DNA from: an uncultured Maribacter sp.
GTDB taxonomy: Bacteria > Bacteroidota > Bacteroidia > Flavobacteriales > Flavobacteriaceae
NCBI GenBank assembly: GCA_905479535.1
Contig: CAJQMW010000530.1
Location: 1 to 6,062 of the forward strand
Direction of reading: 5' to 3'
DNA: 6,062 nucleotides
The position numbers and the translations under genes are program-made. The notes beneath the pieces were generated by a model that was not told where the DNA came from, made no database searches, and saw only the letters and a program-made list of their open reading frames with translations. Shown here in pieces: positions 1 through 5,690 of this stretch (position 1 is the stretch's first letter; each line of letters starts with the position of its first letter).

Positions 1-473
1 CGGCCATGTTCGCTTCGGGAATCATAGTAATCTTATTGGCGAGGACGGATTTGGGGGATATCCTCTTTGCTCCCGAGACTGGGGTATTCCCGGTATGGGC
101 CAATTACCCGTTTATCGTGGTGGTTACGACCGCCATTTGGATGCTGGTCACCTTTTTAACACCTCCAGAAAGCCCAGAAACCTTACGGTCCTTCTACAAA
201 AAAACCCAACCTGGCGGTCCGGGATGGAGCAAAGTGGTAAGGGATGCCAAAACTGAAAATAAAGAAATTAAAAAAGATGGAGAGGTATGGAGCGTGCCCG
301 CAGGTATTACGGCCATGCTCATTGGTATCGTATTAATTTATTCCATCATGTTCGCTACCGGATACTGGATTTATGGCAGGACAACACAGGCCATTGTTTT
401 AACGATTGTTTCGATTATCGCGGGGGTATTATTGATTAAGGCCTGGAACCGATTAAAAGGTAATATTCTATAA
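1..473 (+). CDS. Sodium:solute symporter (SSS family), C-terminal part, 5' end outside window
   Basis: Inner-membrane, Na+-coupled uptake of a small solute, probably a sugar or related compound. Only the last ~156 residues are present. The reading frame is open to the left edge, so the first ATG (position 6) is an internal Met rather than the start. The fragment has the end of one hydrophobic helix, a second helix starting around WANYPF, and a polar loop with the TPPE...LRSFYKK and PGGPGW signature typical of bacterial SGLT-like symporters. A charged Lys/Glu-rich stretch follows, then two final helices (about VPAGITAM to WIYG, and TTQAIVL to IKAW). The stop lies 10 nt before the acetyltransferase gene, so the two are probably co-transcribed. 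The substrate cannot be read from this end of the protein. The family call is firm; sugar specificity is inference from the neighbour. Confidence 0.88.
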   Translation, partial: AMFASGIIVILLARTDLGDILFAPETGVFPVWANYPFIVVVTTAIWMLVTFLTPPESPETLRSFYKKTQPGGPGWSKVVRDAKTENKEIKKDGEVWSVPAGITAMLIGIVLIYSIMFATGYWIYGRTTQAIVLTIVSIIAGVLLIKAWNRLKGNIL

Positions 474-483
474 AAGGGAAATC

Positions 484-1569
484 ATGAAGGACAGAATTTT
501 ATCGGTGGATATTTTTAGGGGTGCTACAATTATATTGATGGTTTTGGTTAATACTCCGGGAACGTGGTCCAACGTATATGCGCCATTTTTGCACGCCCCT
601 TGGCACGGGTATACGCCAACGGATCTGGTATTCCCCTTCTTTTTGTTCATTGTGGGGACATCCATTGTTTTCGCGTATCAAAACAAAACTGTTGATGCCG
701 CCGTCTATAAGAAAATTATCATCCGGACCTTAAAGCTCATTGGGCTGGGTCTTTTTCTGGGAGCGTTTACCATCAGCATTCCTTTTATTAAGGACTGGGC
801 GGATATTCGTTTTCCGGGCGTGTTGCAGCGTATCGGGGTAGTTTTCTTTTTTGCCGCCATTTTGTTCATCAATTTTAAATGGAGGACTTTGATTGCTATT
901 ACCGTCACCTTGCTGGTTGGCTATTGGCTTTTAATGACTTTGGTGCCCGTAAACGGGATGGAATCTACCTTGGACAGGGCGCCGAACAACTTGGCGAACT
1001 GGTTGGATGTACAAGTCTTTGGCAGACACAACTACAAAGCGGATTATGACCCTGAGGGATTGTTGAGCACCATCCCGTCCATTACCAGCTCCTTGCTGGG
1101 TATTTTTACGGGTTTGATCTTAACTTCCAAACAGGAGAAAAAAGCGACCCTTTTGACGGGTATTGGAGGAAGCCTGTTGATTATCGGGCATTTATGGGAC
1201 ATCATCTTCCCCATCAACAAAGCATTGTGGACCAGTAGTTTTGTGCTGGTTACAGCGGGTTGGGCAAATTTGGTCTTGGCCCTCATTTATTACCTAACGG
1301 ATGTCAAAAAAATAGAGTTCGGCAATATCTTCCGATATATTGGGGCGAATGCCATTATCGTTTATTTCCTATCCAGCTTTATTGCGAAAGTCATGGGTCA
1401 GATTGAAGTTGGTGATACCTCCTTGCACGGCTGGCTTTTTCAAAGAATCTACGTTCATGATTTTATGTCCATGGAAATGTCTTCCCTATTGTACGCGCTG
1501 TCCGTGGTCTCATTTTACTGCTTTTTGGCATATTTCTTGTACCAAAGGAAGATATTCATAAAAGTATAG
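484..1569 (+). CDS. HGSNAT/NagX-like transmembrane acyltransferase (DUF5009-type)
   Basis: Multi-pass inner-membrane protein of the heparan-alpha-glucosaminide N-acetyltransferase-like family, 361 aa, about the usual bacterial length. Family knowledge: the human member passes acetyl from cytosolic acetyl-CoA to terminal glucosamine across a membrane, and bacterial NagX proteins occur in GlcNAc-use loci. Seen here: an N-terminal RxLSVDIFRG signature (residues 4-13), HAPWHG followed by TDLVFPFFLF (37-55), RFPGVLQRIG (109-118), DPEGLLSTIPSI (189-200), NKALWTSSFVL (245-255) and IGANAIIVYFLS (286-297), with about ten hydrophobic helices. His37 aligns by motif with the proposed catalytic His of human HGSNAT. 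A purine-rich AAGGGAA just upstream (474-480) supports the start. It follows the symporter by 10 nt and precedes the secreted-protein gene by 3 nt. The true acceptor sugar is unknown. Confidence 0.88.
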   Translation: MKDRILSVDIFRGATIILMVLVNTPGTWSNVYAPFLHAPWHGYTPTDLVFPFFLFIVGTSIVFAYQNKTVDAAVYKKIIIRTLKLIGLGLFLGAFTISIPFIKDWADIRFPGVLQRIGVVFFFAAILFINFKWRTLIAITVTLLVGYWLLMTLVPVNGMESTLDRAPNNLANWLDVQVFGRHNYKADYDPEGLLSTIPSITSSLLGIFTGLILTSKQEKKATLLTGIGGSLLIIGHLWDIIFPINKALWTSSFVLVTAGWANLVLALIYYLTDVKKIEFGNIFRYIGANAIIVYFLSSFIAKVMGQIEVGDTSLHGWLFQRIYVHDFMSMEMSSLLYALSVVSFYCFLAYFLYQRKIFIKV

Positions 1570-1572
1570 TCG

Positions 1573-2142
1573 ATGCAAAATTCTTTAAAAGCAGGTCCAT
1601 ATATTTCTTTTGTTTTTTTATTAATTGTGGTTGCCGCGAACGGACAACGGAATTTTGACGATGGCTATGTCATCACGAATAAGAATGATACGCTTTATGG
1701 TCAGGTAAGTGATAGAAAGTCAGGGCCTTTTGGTGGAATCTACGGGGATGTACGATTTAGGGGTGAGCGGGGAAAACGAAAATATAGGCCTAAGGATATA
1801 AAGGAGTACAAAATCGGGAAAACTATATTCAGAAGCGAAGTTTTGGACGATGAGATTGTTTTTTTAAAATTGAAGGCGGAAGGTGCAGTCACACATTATG
1901 TTTTTGAACTTCAGGAGCAGGGTGAGGAAATGATTTTGGATATCGATTATTTGGTAAAAAATGACGACAGTCATTTGGTTAGGGCTACCCAAGGAATATT
2001 CGGATTAAAAAGGAAACGGCTAGCTTTATACTTTAATGATTGTCCTCAATTGGTTGAAAAAATCCAAAATAAGGAGTTTAAATATGTTTTTGAAGTAGTT
2101 GATTTTTATAACACATGGAAAAGAAGTCAAAAAACGTATTAG
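1573..2142 (+). CDS. Secreted protein of unknown function
   Basis: I do not recognise a named family. The 189-aa product has a clear Sec signal peptide: a short basic N-terminus, a hydrophobic core at about residues 9-22 (YISFVFLLIVVAA) and a likely cleavage after Gly24 leaving Gln25, a pattern common in Bacteroidetes. The mature part begins with a segment resembling GYVITNKNDTLYGQV, of a kind I associate with uncharacterised flavobacterial exported proteins. A Lys/Arg-rich middle (residues 63-80) and predicted beta-strand segments follow. The C-terminal part carries YFNDCPQLVEKI (153-164) and ends in a charged helix-like stretch. There is one Cys in the mature part (157). It starts 3 nt after the acetyltransferase stop, and its last 28 nt overlap the DUF2237 gene in another frame, so it lies within the same operon. 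Probable location is periplasm or envelope. No function assigned. Confidence 0.8.
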   Translation: MQNSLKAGPYISFVFLLIVVAANGQRNFDDGYVITNKNDTLYGQVSDRKSGPFGGIYGDVRFRGERGKRKYRPKDIKEYKIGKTIFRSEVLDDEIVFLKLKAEGAVTHYVFELQEQGEEMILDIDYLVKNDDSHLVRATQGIFGLKRKRLALYFNDCPQLVEKIQNKEFKYVFEVVDFYNTWKRSQKTY

Positions 2143-2480
2143 GCAACGACCTGTGTTCCTGTTGTTTCGAACCCAGAACAGGTTTTTACAGGGATGGGTT
2201 TTGTAAAACTGGCGAGGAGGATATTGGCACCCATATCGTATGTGCAGTTATGACGGAAGAATTTTTAGAATACACAAAATCAAAAGGAAACGACCTTTCC
2301 ACACCAAGGCCTCAATGGCAGTTTCCAGGCTTGAAAGCTGGGGATAAATGGTGTTTGTGCATCACGCGTTGGTTGCAGGCCGAGAAAGCGGGCAAGGCGC
2401 CAAAGATAATTTTAGAGGCTACCCATCAAAAGGCTTTGGACTACACCACTTTTGAACTGCTGCTGGATTATAAGGCTTAG
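2115..2480 (+). CDS. DUF2237 family protein
   Basis: Small cytosolic protein, 121 aa, matching the whole length of the uncharacterised DUF2237 (COG3651-like) family. Signatures seen in order: NVLG (7-10), PRTGFYRDGFC (20-30), TGEEDIGTHIVCAVMT (32-47), EFLEY (49-53), GNDLSTP (58-64), FPGLKAGDKWCLC (70-82), RWLQAEKAG (85-93) and an ATHQKAL motif (102-108). Seven Cys (14, 16, 17, 30, 43, 80, 82) and two His (40, 104) are present, several inside conserved motifs. The biochemical role is unknown for the family. The start at 2115 sits inside the preceding gene; it is preferred because NVLG lies close to the N-terminus in family members and no later Met would keep it. There is no Shine-Dalgarno, so translational coupling with the upstream gene is plausible. 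Confidence 0.9.
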   Translation: MEKKSKNVLGNDLCSCCFEPRTGFYRDGFCKTGEEDIGTHIVCAVMTEEFLEYTKSKGNDLSTPRPQWQFPGLKAGDKWCLCITRWLQAEKAGKAPKIILEATHQKALDYTTFELLLDYKA

Positions 2481-2490
2481 TGCCGGTGGG

Positions 2491-3324
2491 TTATCTTTTT
2501 TGTTTTAAGCTTTCGGTTGTGGGGAAAGCCCATCGCAAAAAACCGGGGAACGCATGTCCCCAAGTAGGTAAATCATGTTTGCCCTCTTTTATTTCCATGT
2601 AGGTAATGTCACTGGGATAGGAATACCCCTTTTTTTGTAGCTCCTTGATGACGTCCAGCGTATCGTCAATAGCATCAATGACGCCATTTTTATTACGATC
2701 CGCCAGTTCGTCGTTAGTGCCGCATTGGAACCAAAATTTTTGTCCGGGCACATGGGTCCTGTTCATAATGACATCTAGGATAATACGGCTTCTATCGAGC
2801 ATATCCCCTTTCACGTAAGCTTTTTTCCGCCACCAAAAAGACCCACTAAAAACACCCACTTTGCCAAAGCGTTCCGGATGGTTGTACATAATATCAAATG
2901 CCGATAATCCGCCCAAGGACATACCGCAATACACCCAATCCTGATGGGTATCGGATACATTGAATTCTTCCTTTAGAAAAGGAATGAATTCTTCGATGAC
3001 GAATTTCGTATAGGATGCCGCTCGTTTGCCCCTATTCTTGAAATCGGGTATGCCGCTCACCCCATACTCGTTCATTCTATCTTCGTTACAGGCTATCCCA
3101 ACGTAACAAAAAGGACGTATGGTGCTATCTGCAAAAGCTCTTTTCAAGGTTTTCTCCAAGTTCATGCCTTGGTAATCTTGGCCATCGTTCATTAACAGTA
3201 GGGGAAAGGATGTTTCACTTTTTTTGTAATTTCCGGGAGCTACAAATCGGAATTGGACTTTTCTGTTCAAATTCTTGGAAAGAAAATGACCTTTTGCACT
3301 AATAAAATCAATCTGAAAACCCAT
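2491..3324 (-). CDS. Alpha/beta-hydrolase, putative esterase (PF00756-like)
   Basis: Serine hydrolase of the esterase-D/Fes-like branch, 277 aa, complete and cytosolic, with no signal peptide. The fold is marked by LLLMNDGQDY (42-51, near the expected oxyanion-hole strand), the nucleophile elbow GMSLGG (Ser136), an acid loop CGTNDE (Asp205) and a terminal His in KHDLPTW (His250). The full Ser-Asp-His triad is therefore present. Unusual: right after the acid loop, residues 209-220 fit an EF-hand/dockerin-like pattern (D-x-N-x-N-G-x-I-D-x-x-D). The gene ends 10 nt from the DUF2237 stop (convergent) and is divergent from a second hydrolase gene. Sequence shows hydrolase ability but not the substrate; an ester or amide linked to the neighbouring ligase pathway is inference. 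Confidence 0.87.
   Translation of the reverse strand: MGFQIDFISAKGHFLSKNLNRKVQFRFVAPGNYKKSETSFPLLLMNDGQDYQGMNLEKTLKRAFADSTIRPFCYVGIACNEDRMNEYGVSGIPDFKNRGKRAASYTKFVIEEFIPFLKEEFNVSDTHQDWVYCGMSLGGLSAFDIMYNHPERFGKVGVFSGSFWWRKKAYVKGDMLDRSRIILDVIMNRTHVPGQKFWFQCGTNDELADRNKNGVIDAIDDTLDVIKELQKKGYSYPSDITYMEIKEGKHDLPTWGHAFPGFLRWAFPTTESLKQKR
2665..2700 (-). other. EF-hand-like acidic loop in the esterase
   Basis: Codes for residues 209-220 of the minus-strand hydrolase. Positions 1, 3, 5, 6, 8, 9 and 12 of the loop are Asp, Asn, Asn, Gly, Ile, Asp and Asp, the ligand pattern of calcium-binding EF-hand or dockerin loops. It lies just after the putative catalytic Asp205 and before a helix. Calcium binding is inferred from the pattern only. 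Confidence 0.5.
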
Positions 3325-3343
3325 AGTTGCAGCTTAGCGAGTG

Positions 3344-3351
3344 CAAGTATA
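3344..3351 (-). promoter_or_regulatory. Possible -7 element for the minus-strand esterase
   Basis: Read on the minus strand this is TATACTTG, one mismatch from the Bacteroidetes TAnnTTTG element and about 20 nt before the esterase start. I find no good TTTG at the usual upstream spacing, so the call is weak. Confidence 0.25.
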
Positions 3352-3371
3352 ACGATTAGTAAAAAATAAAA

Positions 3372-3401
3372 TTTGTAATGTCAAAAAATAAATTACTTTT
3401 G
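3372..3401 (+). promoter_or_regulatory. Bacteroidetes-type promoter (TTTG / TAnnTTTG) for the hydrolase-ligase cluster
   Basis: A TTTG at 3372-3375 is followed after 18 nt by TACTTTTG at 3394-3401, an exact match to the TAnnTTTG -7 element used by the Bacteroidetes housekeeping sigma factor (ABfA-type). Transcription would start near 3408, leaving a leader of about 40 nt before the ATG at 3449. It is the only strong promoter I see to the right of 2490, so it may drive the second hydrolase and the ligase genes downstream. Confidence 0.65.
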
Positions 3402-3448
3402 CGCCCCTTAAATGGTTGAGTGCTAATCATTTTGGATAAATTTATATT

Positions 3449-4159
3449 ATGGCAAAGATTGAACACATACCCTATTATTCCAATACGCTTGGCCGCAATA
3501 TTATGGTCGAAGTTACGGGGCATTGGGGCCACCCTATTTTAATGTTTCCATCCTCAGGCGGGCAATACACCCAAAACTCGGATTTTGGGTTGAATGCATC
3601 GGTCATGCACTTGGTAGAAGAGGGCCGTGTGAAACTTTATAACGTGGAGACCATAGACATGATGTCCTTCTACAATGACGATATGAACTCGGAGACCAAG
3701 ATCCATAATTATGAATTGTACATGCAATTTTTACAGAACGAATTCATTCCGTATATTCAAAGGGAATGCAATACGCATAGGATTGCGGTTTCCGGGGTAA
3801 GTTTCGGTGGTTTTCATGCCGCGAATACCGCTTTTCGCTTTCCAGACGTAATTTCACATTTGATCGCTATGAGTGCCGCGTTCAATATTCGCAACATGGC
3901 CCCGCTTTCCGAGGATATGCGCATCTATTTTAATTGTCCTGACGAGTACGTGCAAAACGAAGAAGGATGGAAATACAACCACATGCAGCTAGTATTGGGC
4001 ACTTCGGATTGGGATATTTGCAGGGCTAAGAACCTGCACATGTCCGGCATCCTAAACGCTAAGGGAATTGAACATTGGTACGATGAAAAAAAATGGCAAG
4101 ATCATGACTGGCCTTTGTGGAAAATGATGTTTCCGGAATATTTAGGCAAGTATTTCTAA
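3449..4159 (+). CDS. Alpha/beta-hydrolase, esterase-like (COG4947-type)
   Basis: Cytosolic serine hydrolase, 236 aa, complete and compact, with no signal peptide or lid domain. Seen: a core strand ILMFPSSGG (30-38), where the family usually forms the oxyanion hole; the nucleophile elbow GVSFGG (Ser118); an acid loop LGTSDWD (Asp187 or Asp189); and His219 in DHDWPLW. The Ser-Asp-His set is intact. The C-terminal HDxPxW...FPxxL pattern also occurs in the divergent esterase at 2491-3324, suggesting related structures despite different length. It begins about 40 nt after a strong promoter match and heads a plus-strand run with a lipoprotein, an ATP-grasp ligase and a GCS2 ligase. Hydrolysis or transfer of an acyl or aminoacyl group in that pathway is inference; the substrate is unknown. 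Confidence 0.85.
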   Translation: MAKIEHIPYYSNTLGRNIMVEVTGHWGHPILMFPSSGGQYTQNSDFGLNASVMHLVEEGRVKLYNVETIDMMSFYNDDMNSETKIHNYELYMQFLQNEFIPYIQRECNTHRIAVSGVSFGGFHAANTAFRFPDVISHLIAMSAAFNIRNMAPLSEDMRIYFNCPDEYVQNEEGWKYNHMQLVLGTSDWDICRAKNLHMSGILNAKGIEHWYDEKKWQDHDWPLWKMMFPEYLGKYF

Positions 4160-4216
4160 TAACTTTCTTTATTGACAAAGTCGAAAAAGATTTGTTAGAA
4201 GCTTAAATTATATTGA

Positions 4217-4441
4217 ATGAATAAGAAATCGATTGGATTTAGAATACTATCAATTATCAGTATGACACTTCTGACATTGGTTACAACAGAAAGTTGTGAA
4301 AAGGATGAATGTACAAGAATTGACAAAATTGGAGGAGGCCTTCTGCCGGAACAAGAGATAGAAGTTCCCTGTGATTTTCCTGAAGCGGAACCATTGGGAA
4401 AAATAAACGAAAATATTAATGGCGTAAACGCCAAAAACTAA
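4217..4441 (+). CDS. Small putative surface-exposed lipoprotein
   Basis: I do not recognise a family for this 74-aa product. It has a basic N-terminus (MNKK, plus Arg9), a hydrophobic stretch (residues 10-23) and Cys27 in TTESC, a loose lipobox. The residues right after the Cys are E-K-D-E, close to the Lys-(Asp/Glu)-(Asp/Glu) export signal known for surface lipoproteins of Capnocytophaga and other Bacteroidetes. The mature part would be only 48 residues, with two more Cys (32, 52), a VPCDFPEAEP segment and a probably disordered end. GC is about 36% by hand count, which looks lower than its flanks. It lies 57 nt after the hydrolase and 13 nt before the ATP-grasp gene. There is no Shine-Dalgarno, which is normal here. 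It may be a real small gene, a decayed longer lipoprotein gene, or an insertion into the operon. Confidence 0.6.
   Translation: MNKKSIGFRILSIISMTLLTLVTTESCEKDECTRIDKIGGGLLPEQEIEVPCDFPEAEPLGKINENINGVNAKN
4420..4433 (+). other. Short perfect stem-loop before the ATP-grasp gene
   Basis: TGGCG and CGCCA form a perfect 5-bp inverted repeat around a TAAA loop, inside the last codons of the small lipoprotein gene and 21 nt before the ATP-grasp start. No T-run follows on the plus strand, so it is not a standard terminator. It could affect translation or RNA processing, or be chance. Confidence 0.35.
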
Positions 4442-4454
4442 AACATAAAATAGA

Positions 4455-5666
4455 ATGGCAAAAAAAGTAGGTATATTATTTGGAATGGAAGACACATTTC
4501 CATGGGCATTTATAGATAGGGTAAATCAATTGGGGAACGGCGAAGTTGTGGCCGAACCCGTTCAGATCGATAAATTGCAGCAAGGCATCGATTATGGTTA
4601 CAGCGTAATCTTTGATCGTATTTCTCAGGAAGTCCCTTTTTACAGGGCGTATTTAAAAAATGCCTCCTTAATGGGAACGGCGGTGATCAACAATCCTTTT
4701 TGGTGGAGTGCGGACGAAAAGTTCTTTAACAACTGTTTGGCCATGGAATTGGGAGTACCGGTTCCGAACACCATTTTATTGCCTTCAAAAGAAAGACCGG
4801 ACAACACCACCGAAAAGTCTTTCCGCAATTTAAAAGCGCCTTTAGATTGGGATTATATTTTTAATTACATCGGGTTTCCTGCTTATATGAAACCTCACGA
4901 TGGTGGCGGATGGAAGAATGTTTACAAAGTGGACAATGCGGACCATCTGTTTGAGTGTTTGGAGGACACGGGCCAATTGGTCATGATGCTGCAGGAGGAA
5001 ATCGTTTTTGATGACTATTACCGCGTTTACTGTTTGGGTCAGAAATATGTGCATATTATGCCCTACGAGCCTAGAAACGAGTTTCATGCACGTTATGCTA
5101 CCGAACCCAAGACTACAGGTGCGGAGCATACTAAATTGATGAAAACGATTACAGATTATACACTAAAATTAAATAAGGCTTTAGGCTATGATTTTAATAC
5201 GGTAGAGTTCGCTATACGTAATGGTATTCCTTATGCTATCGATTTTTGTAACCCTGCACCGGATGCGGATATCCATTCCGTGGGACAAGAAAACTTTGAT
5301 TGGATCGTAGAACATTCAGCCAAATTGGCTATCGAAAAGGGAAAAGCGCACAAACCGAAGAAGAACAATACTTCTTGGGGGACTTTTCTTAAGAACGCAT
5401 CTACTCCTCCTGTAAAACCAGCGGCGAAGAAGGTTACCTTAAAGACAGCCGCTGAAGCCAAGAAATCAGCTGCAAAAAAGACAACCACGGCTACTGCTAA
5501 AAAAACAACTCCGACCGCCAAAAAGGCCGCGGCATCTAAAACTACTACGGCTTCAAAAAAACCAGCTACCAAGAAGGCAGTTGCGGTTAAAAAAGCACCG
5601 GCAAAAGGAGCTCCTGCTAAGAAAACGGCAACAAAGACGAAGTCAGCAGTTAAAAAATCAAAATAA
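4455..5666 (+). CDS. ATP-grasp ligase with Lys/Ala-rich histone-H1-like C-terminal tail
   Basis: Predicted ATP-dependent carboxylate-amine ligase, 403 aa. ATP-grasp enzymes activate a carboxylate as acyl-phosphate and join it to an amine or thiol. Seen: an N-terminal Rossmann-like part starting KKVGILFGMEDTFPW (3-17); a strand-loop with Lys146 and the glycine loop G150-G152/W153; the hinge strand MMLQEE (177-182); Arg190; and a metal-binding end with Glu251 in NTVEFAI and Asp263/Asn266 in AIDFCNPAPD. The ATP-grasp part ends near residue 300. From about 321 to 403 the chain is low-complexity: 27 Lys, 23 Ala, 16 Thr and a single acidic residue, in AAKK/TAKK-type units. It is cotranscribed in all likelihood with the GCS2 gene 24 nt downstream. 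The substrate is unknown. The start is clear, as the first strand follows at once; the upstream sequence is A-rich without Shine-Dalgarno. Confidence 0.88.
   Translation: MAKKVGILFGMEDTFPWAFIDRVNQLGNGEVVAEPVQIDKLQQGIDYGYSVIFDRISQEVPFYRAYLKNASLMGTAVINNPFWWSADEKFFNNCLAMELGVPVPNTILLPSKERPDNTTEKSFRNLKAPLDWDYIFNYIGFPAYMKPHDGGGWKNVYKVDNADHLFECLEDTGQLVMMLQEEIVFDDYYRVYCLGQKYVHIMPYEPRNEFHARYATEPKTTGAEHTKLMKTITDYTLKLNKALGYDFNTVEFAIRNGIPYAIDFCNPAPDADIHSVGQENFDWIVEHSAKLAIEKGKAHKPKKNNTSWGTFLKNASTPPVKPAAKKVTLKTAAEAKKSAAKKTTTATAKKTTPTAKKAAASKTTTASKKPATKKAVAVKKAPAKGAPAKKTATKTKSAVKKSK
5415..5663 (+). repeat. Degenerate Lys/Ala/Thr-rich repeat region coding the H1-like tail
   Basis: Codes for residues 321-403 of the ATP-grasp protein. 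The units (AAKK, TAKK, ASKK, ATKK, APAKK) are irregular, and mixed codons (AAA/AAG, GCG/GCT/GCA/GCC, ACA/ACC/ACG/ACT) encode them. The repetition is therefore at protein level rather than a fresh DNA tandem repeat. It resembles the tails of eukaryotic H1 and of bacterial H1-like (Hc1/AlgP-type) proteins, which bind nucleic acid through Lys. Confidence 0.8.
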
Positions 5667-5690
5667 GAGTAACCGAAAAGCAAGCCAAGT

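Noticed and set aside
2472..2513. Possible bidirectional terminator between the convergent DUF2237 and esterase genes (8-bp stem with one wobble, 26-nt loop, plus a T6 run at 2496-2501)
   Set aside because: The loop is long, the T-run falls inside the loop, and the alternative GGC/GCC stem has only 3 bp. It is not convincing as an intrinsic terminator.
3339..3428. Short repeats in the divergent region (GAGTGC twice; GATTAG and CTAATC as inverted pair) as possible operator sites
   Set aside because: Six-base matches in a 124-nt AT-rich region are expected by chance and have no symmetric arrangement around the promoter.
4160..4216. Promoter or terminator between the second hydrolase and the small lipoprotein gene
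   Set aside because: A TATATTG at 4209-4215 is too close to the ATG at 4217, and the only inverted repeats (ACTTT/AAAGT, CAAA/TTTG) are 4-5 bp and AT-rich.
4195..4495. Minus-strand open frames of 79 and 81 codons over the small lipoprotein gene
   Set aside because: No recognisable features and no sensible context. The plus-strand ORF has a signal sequence, lipobox and operon-like position, so it is the better call.
5474..5480. In-frame A_AAA_AAG slippery heptamer in the tail, suggesting programmed -1 frameshifting
   Set aside because: The -1 frame stops after a few codons and no stimulatory stem is evident. Lys-Lys codons make such strings common here by composition.
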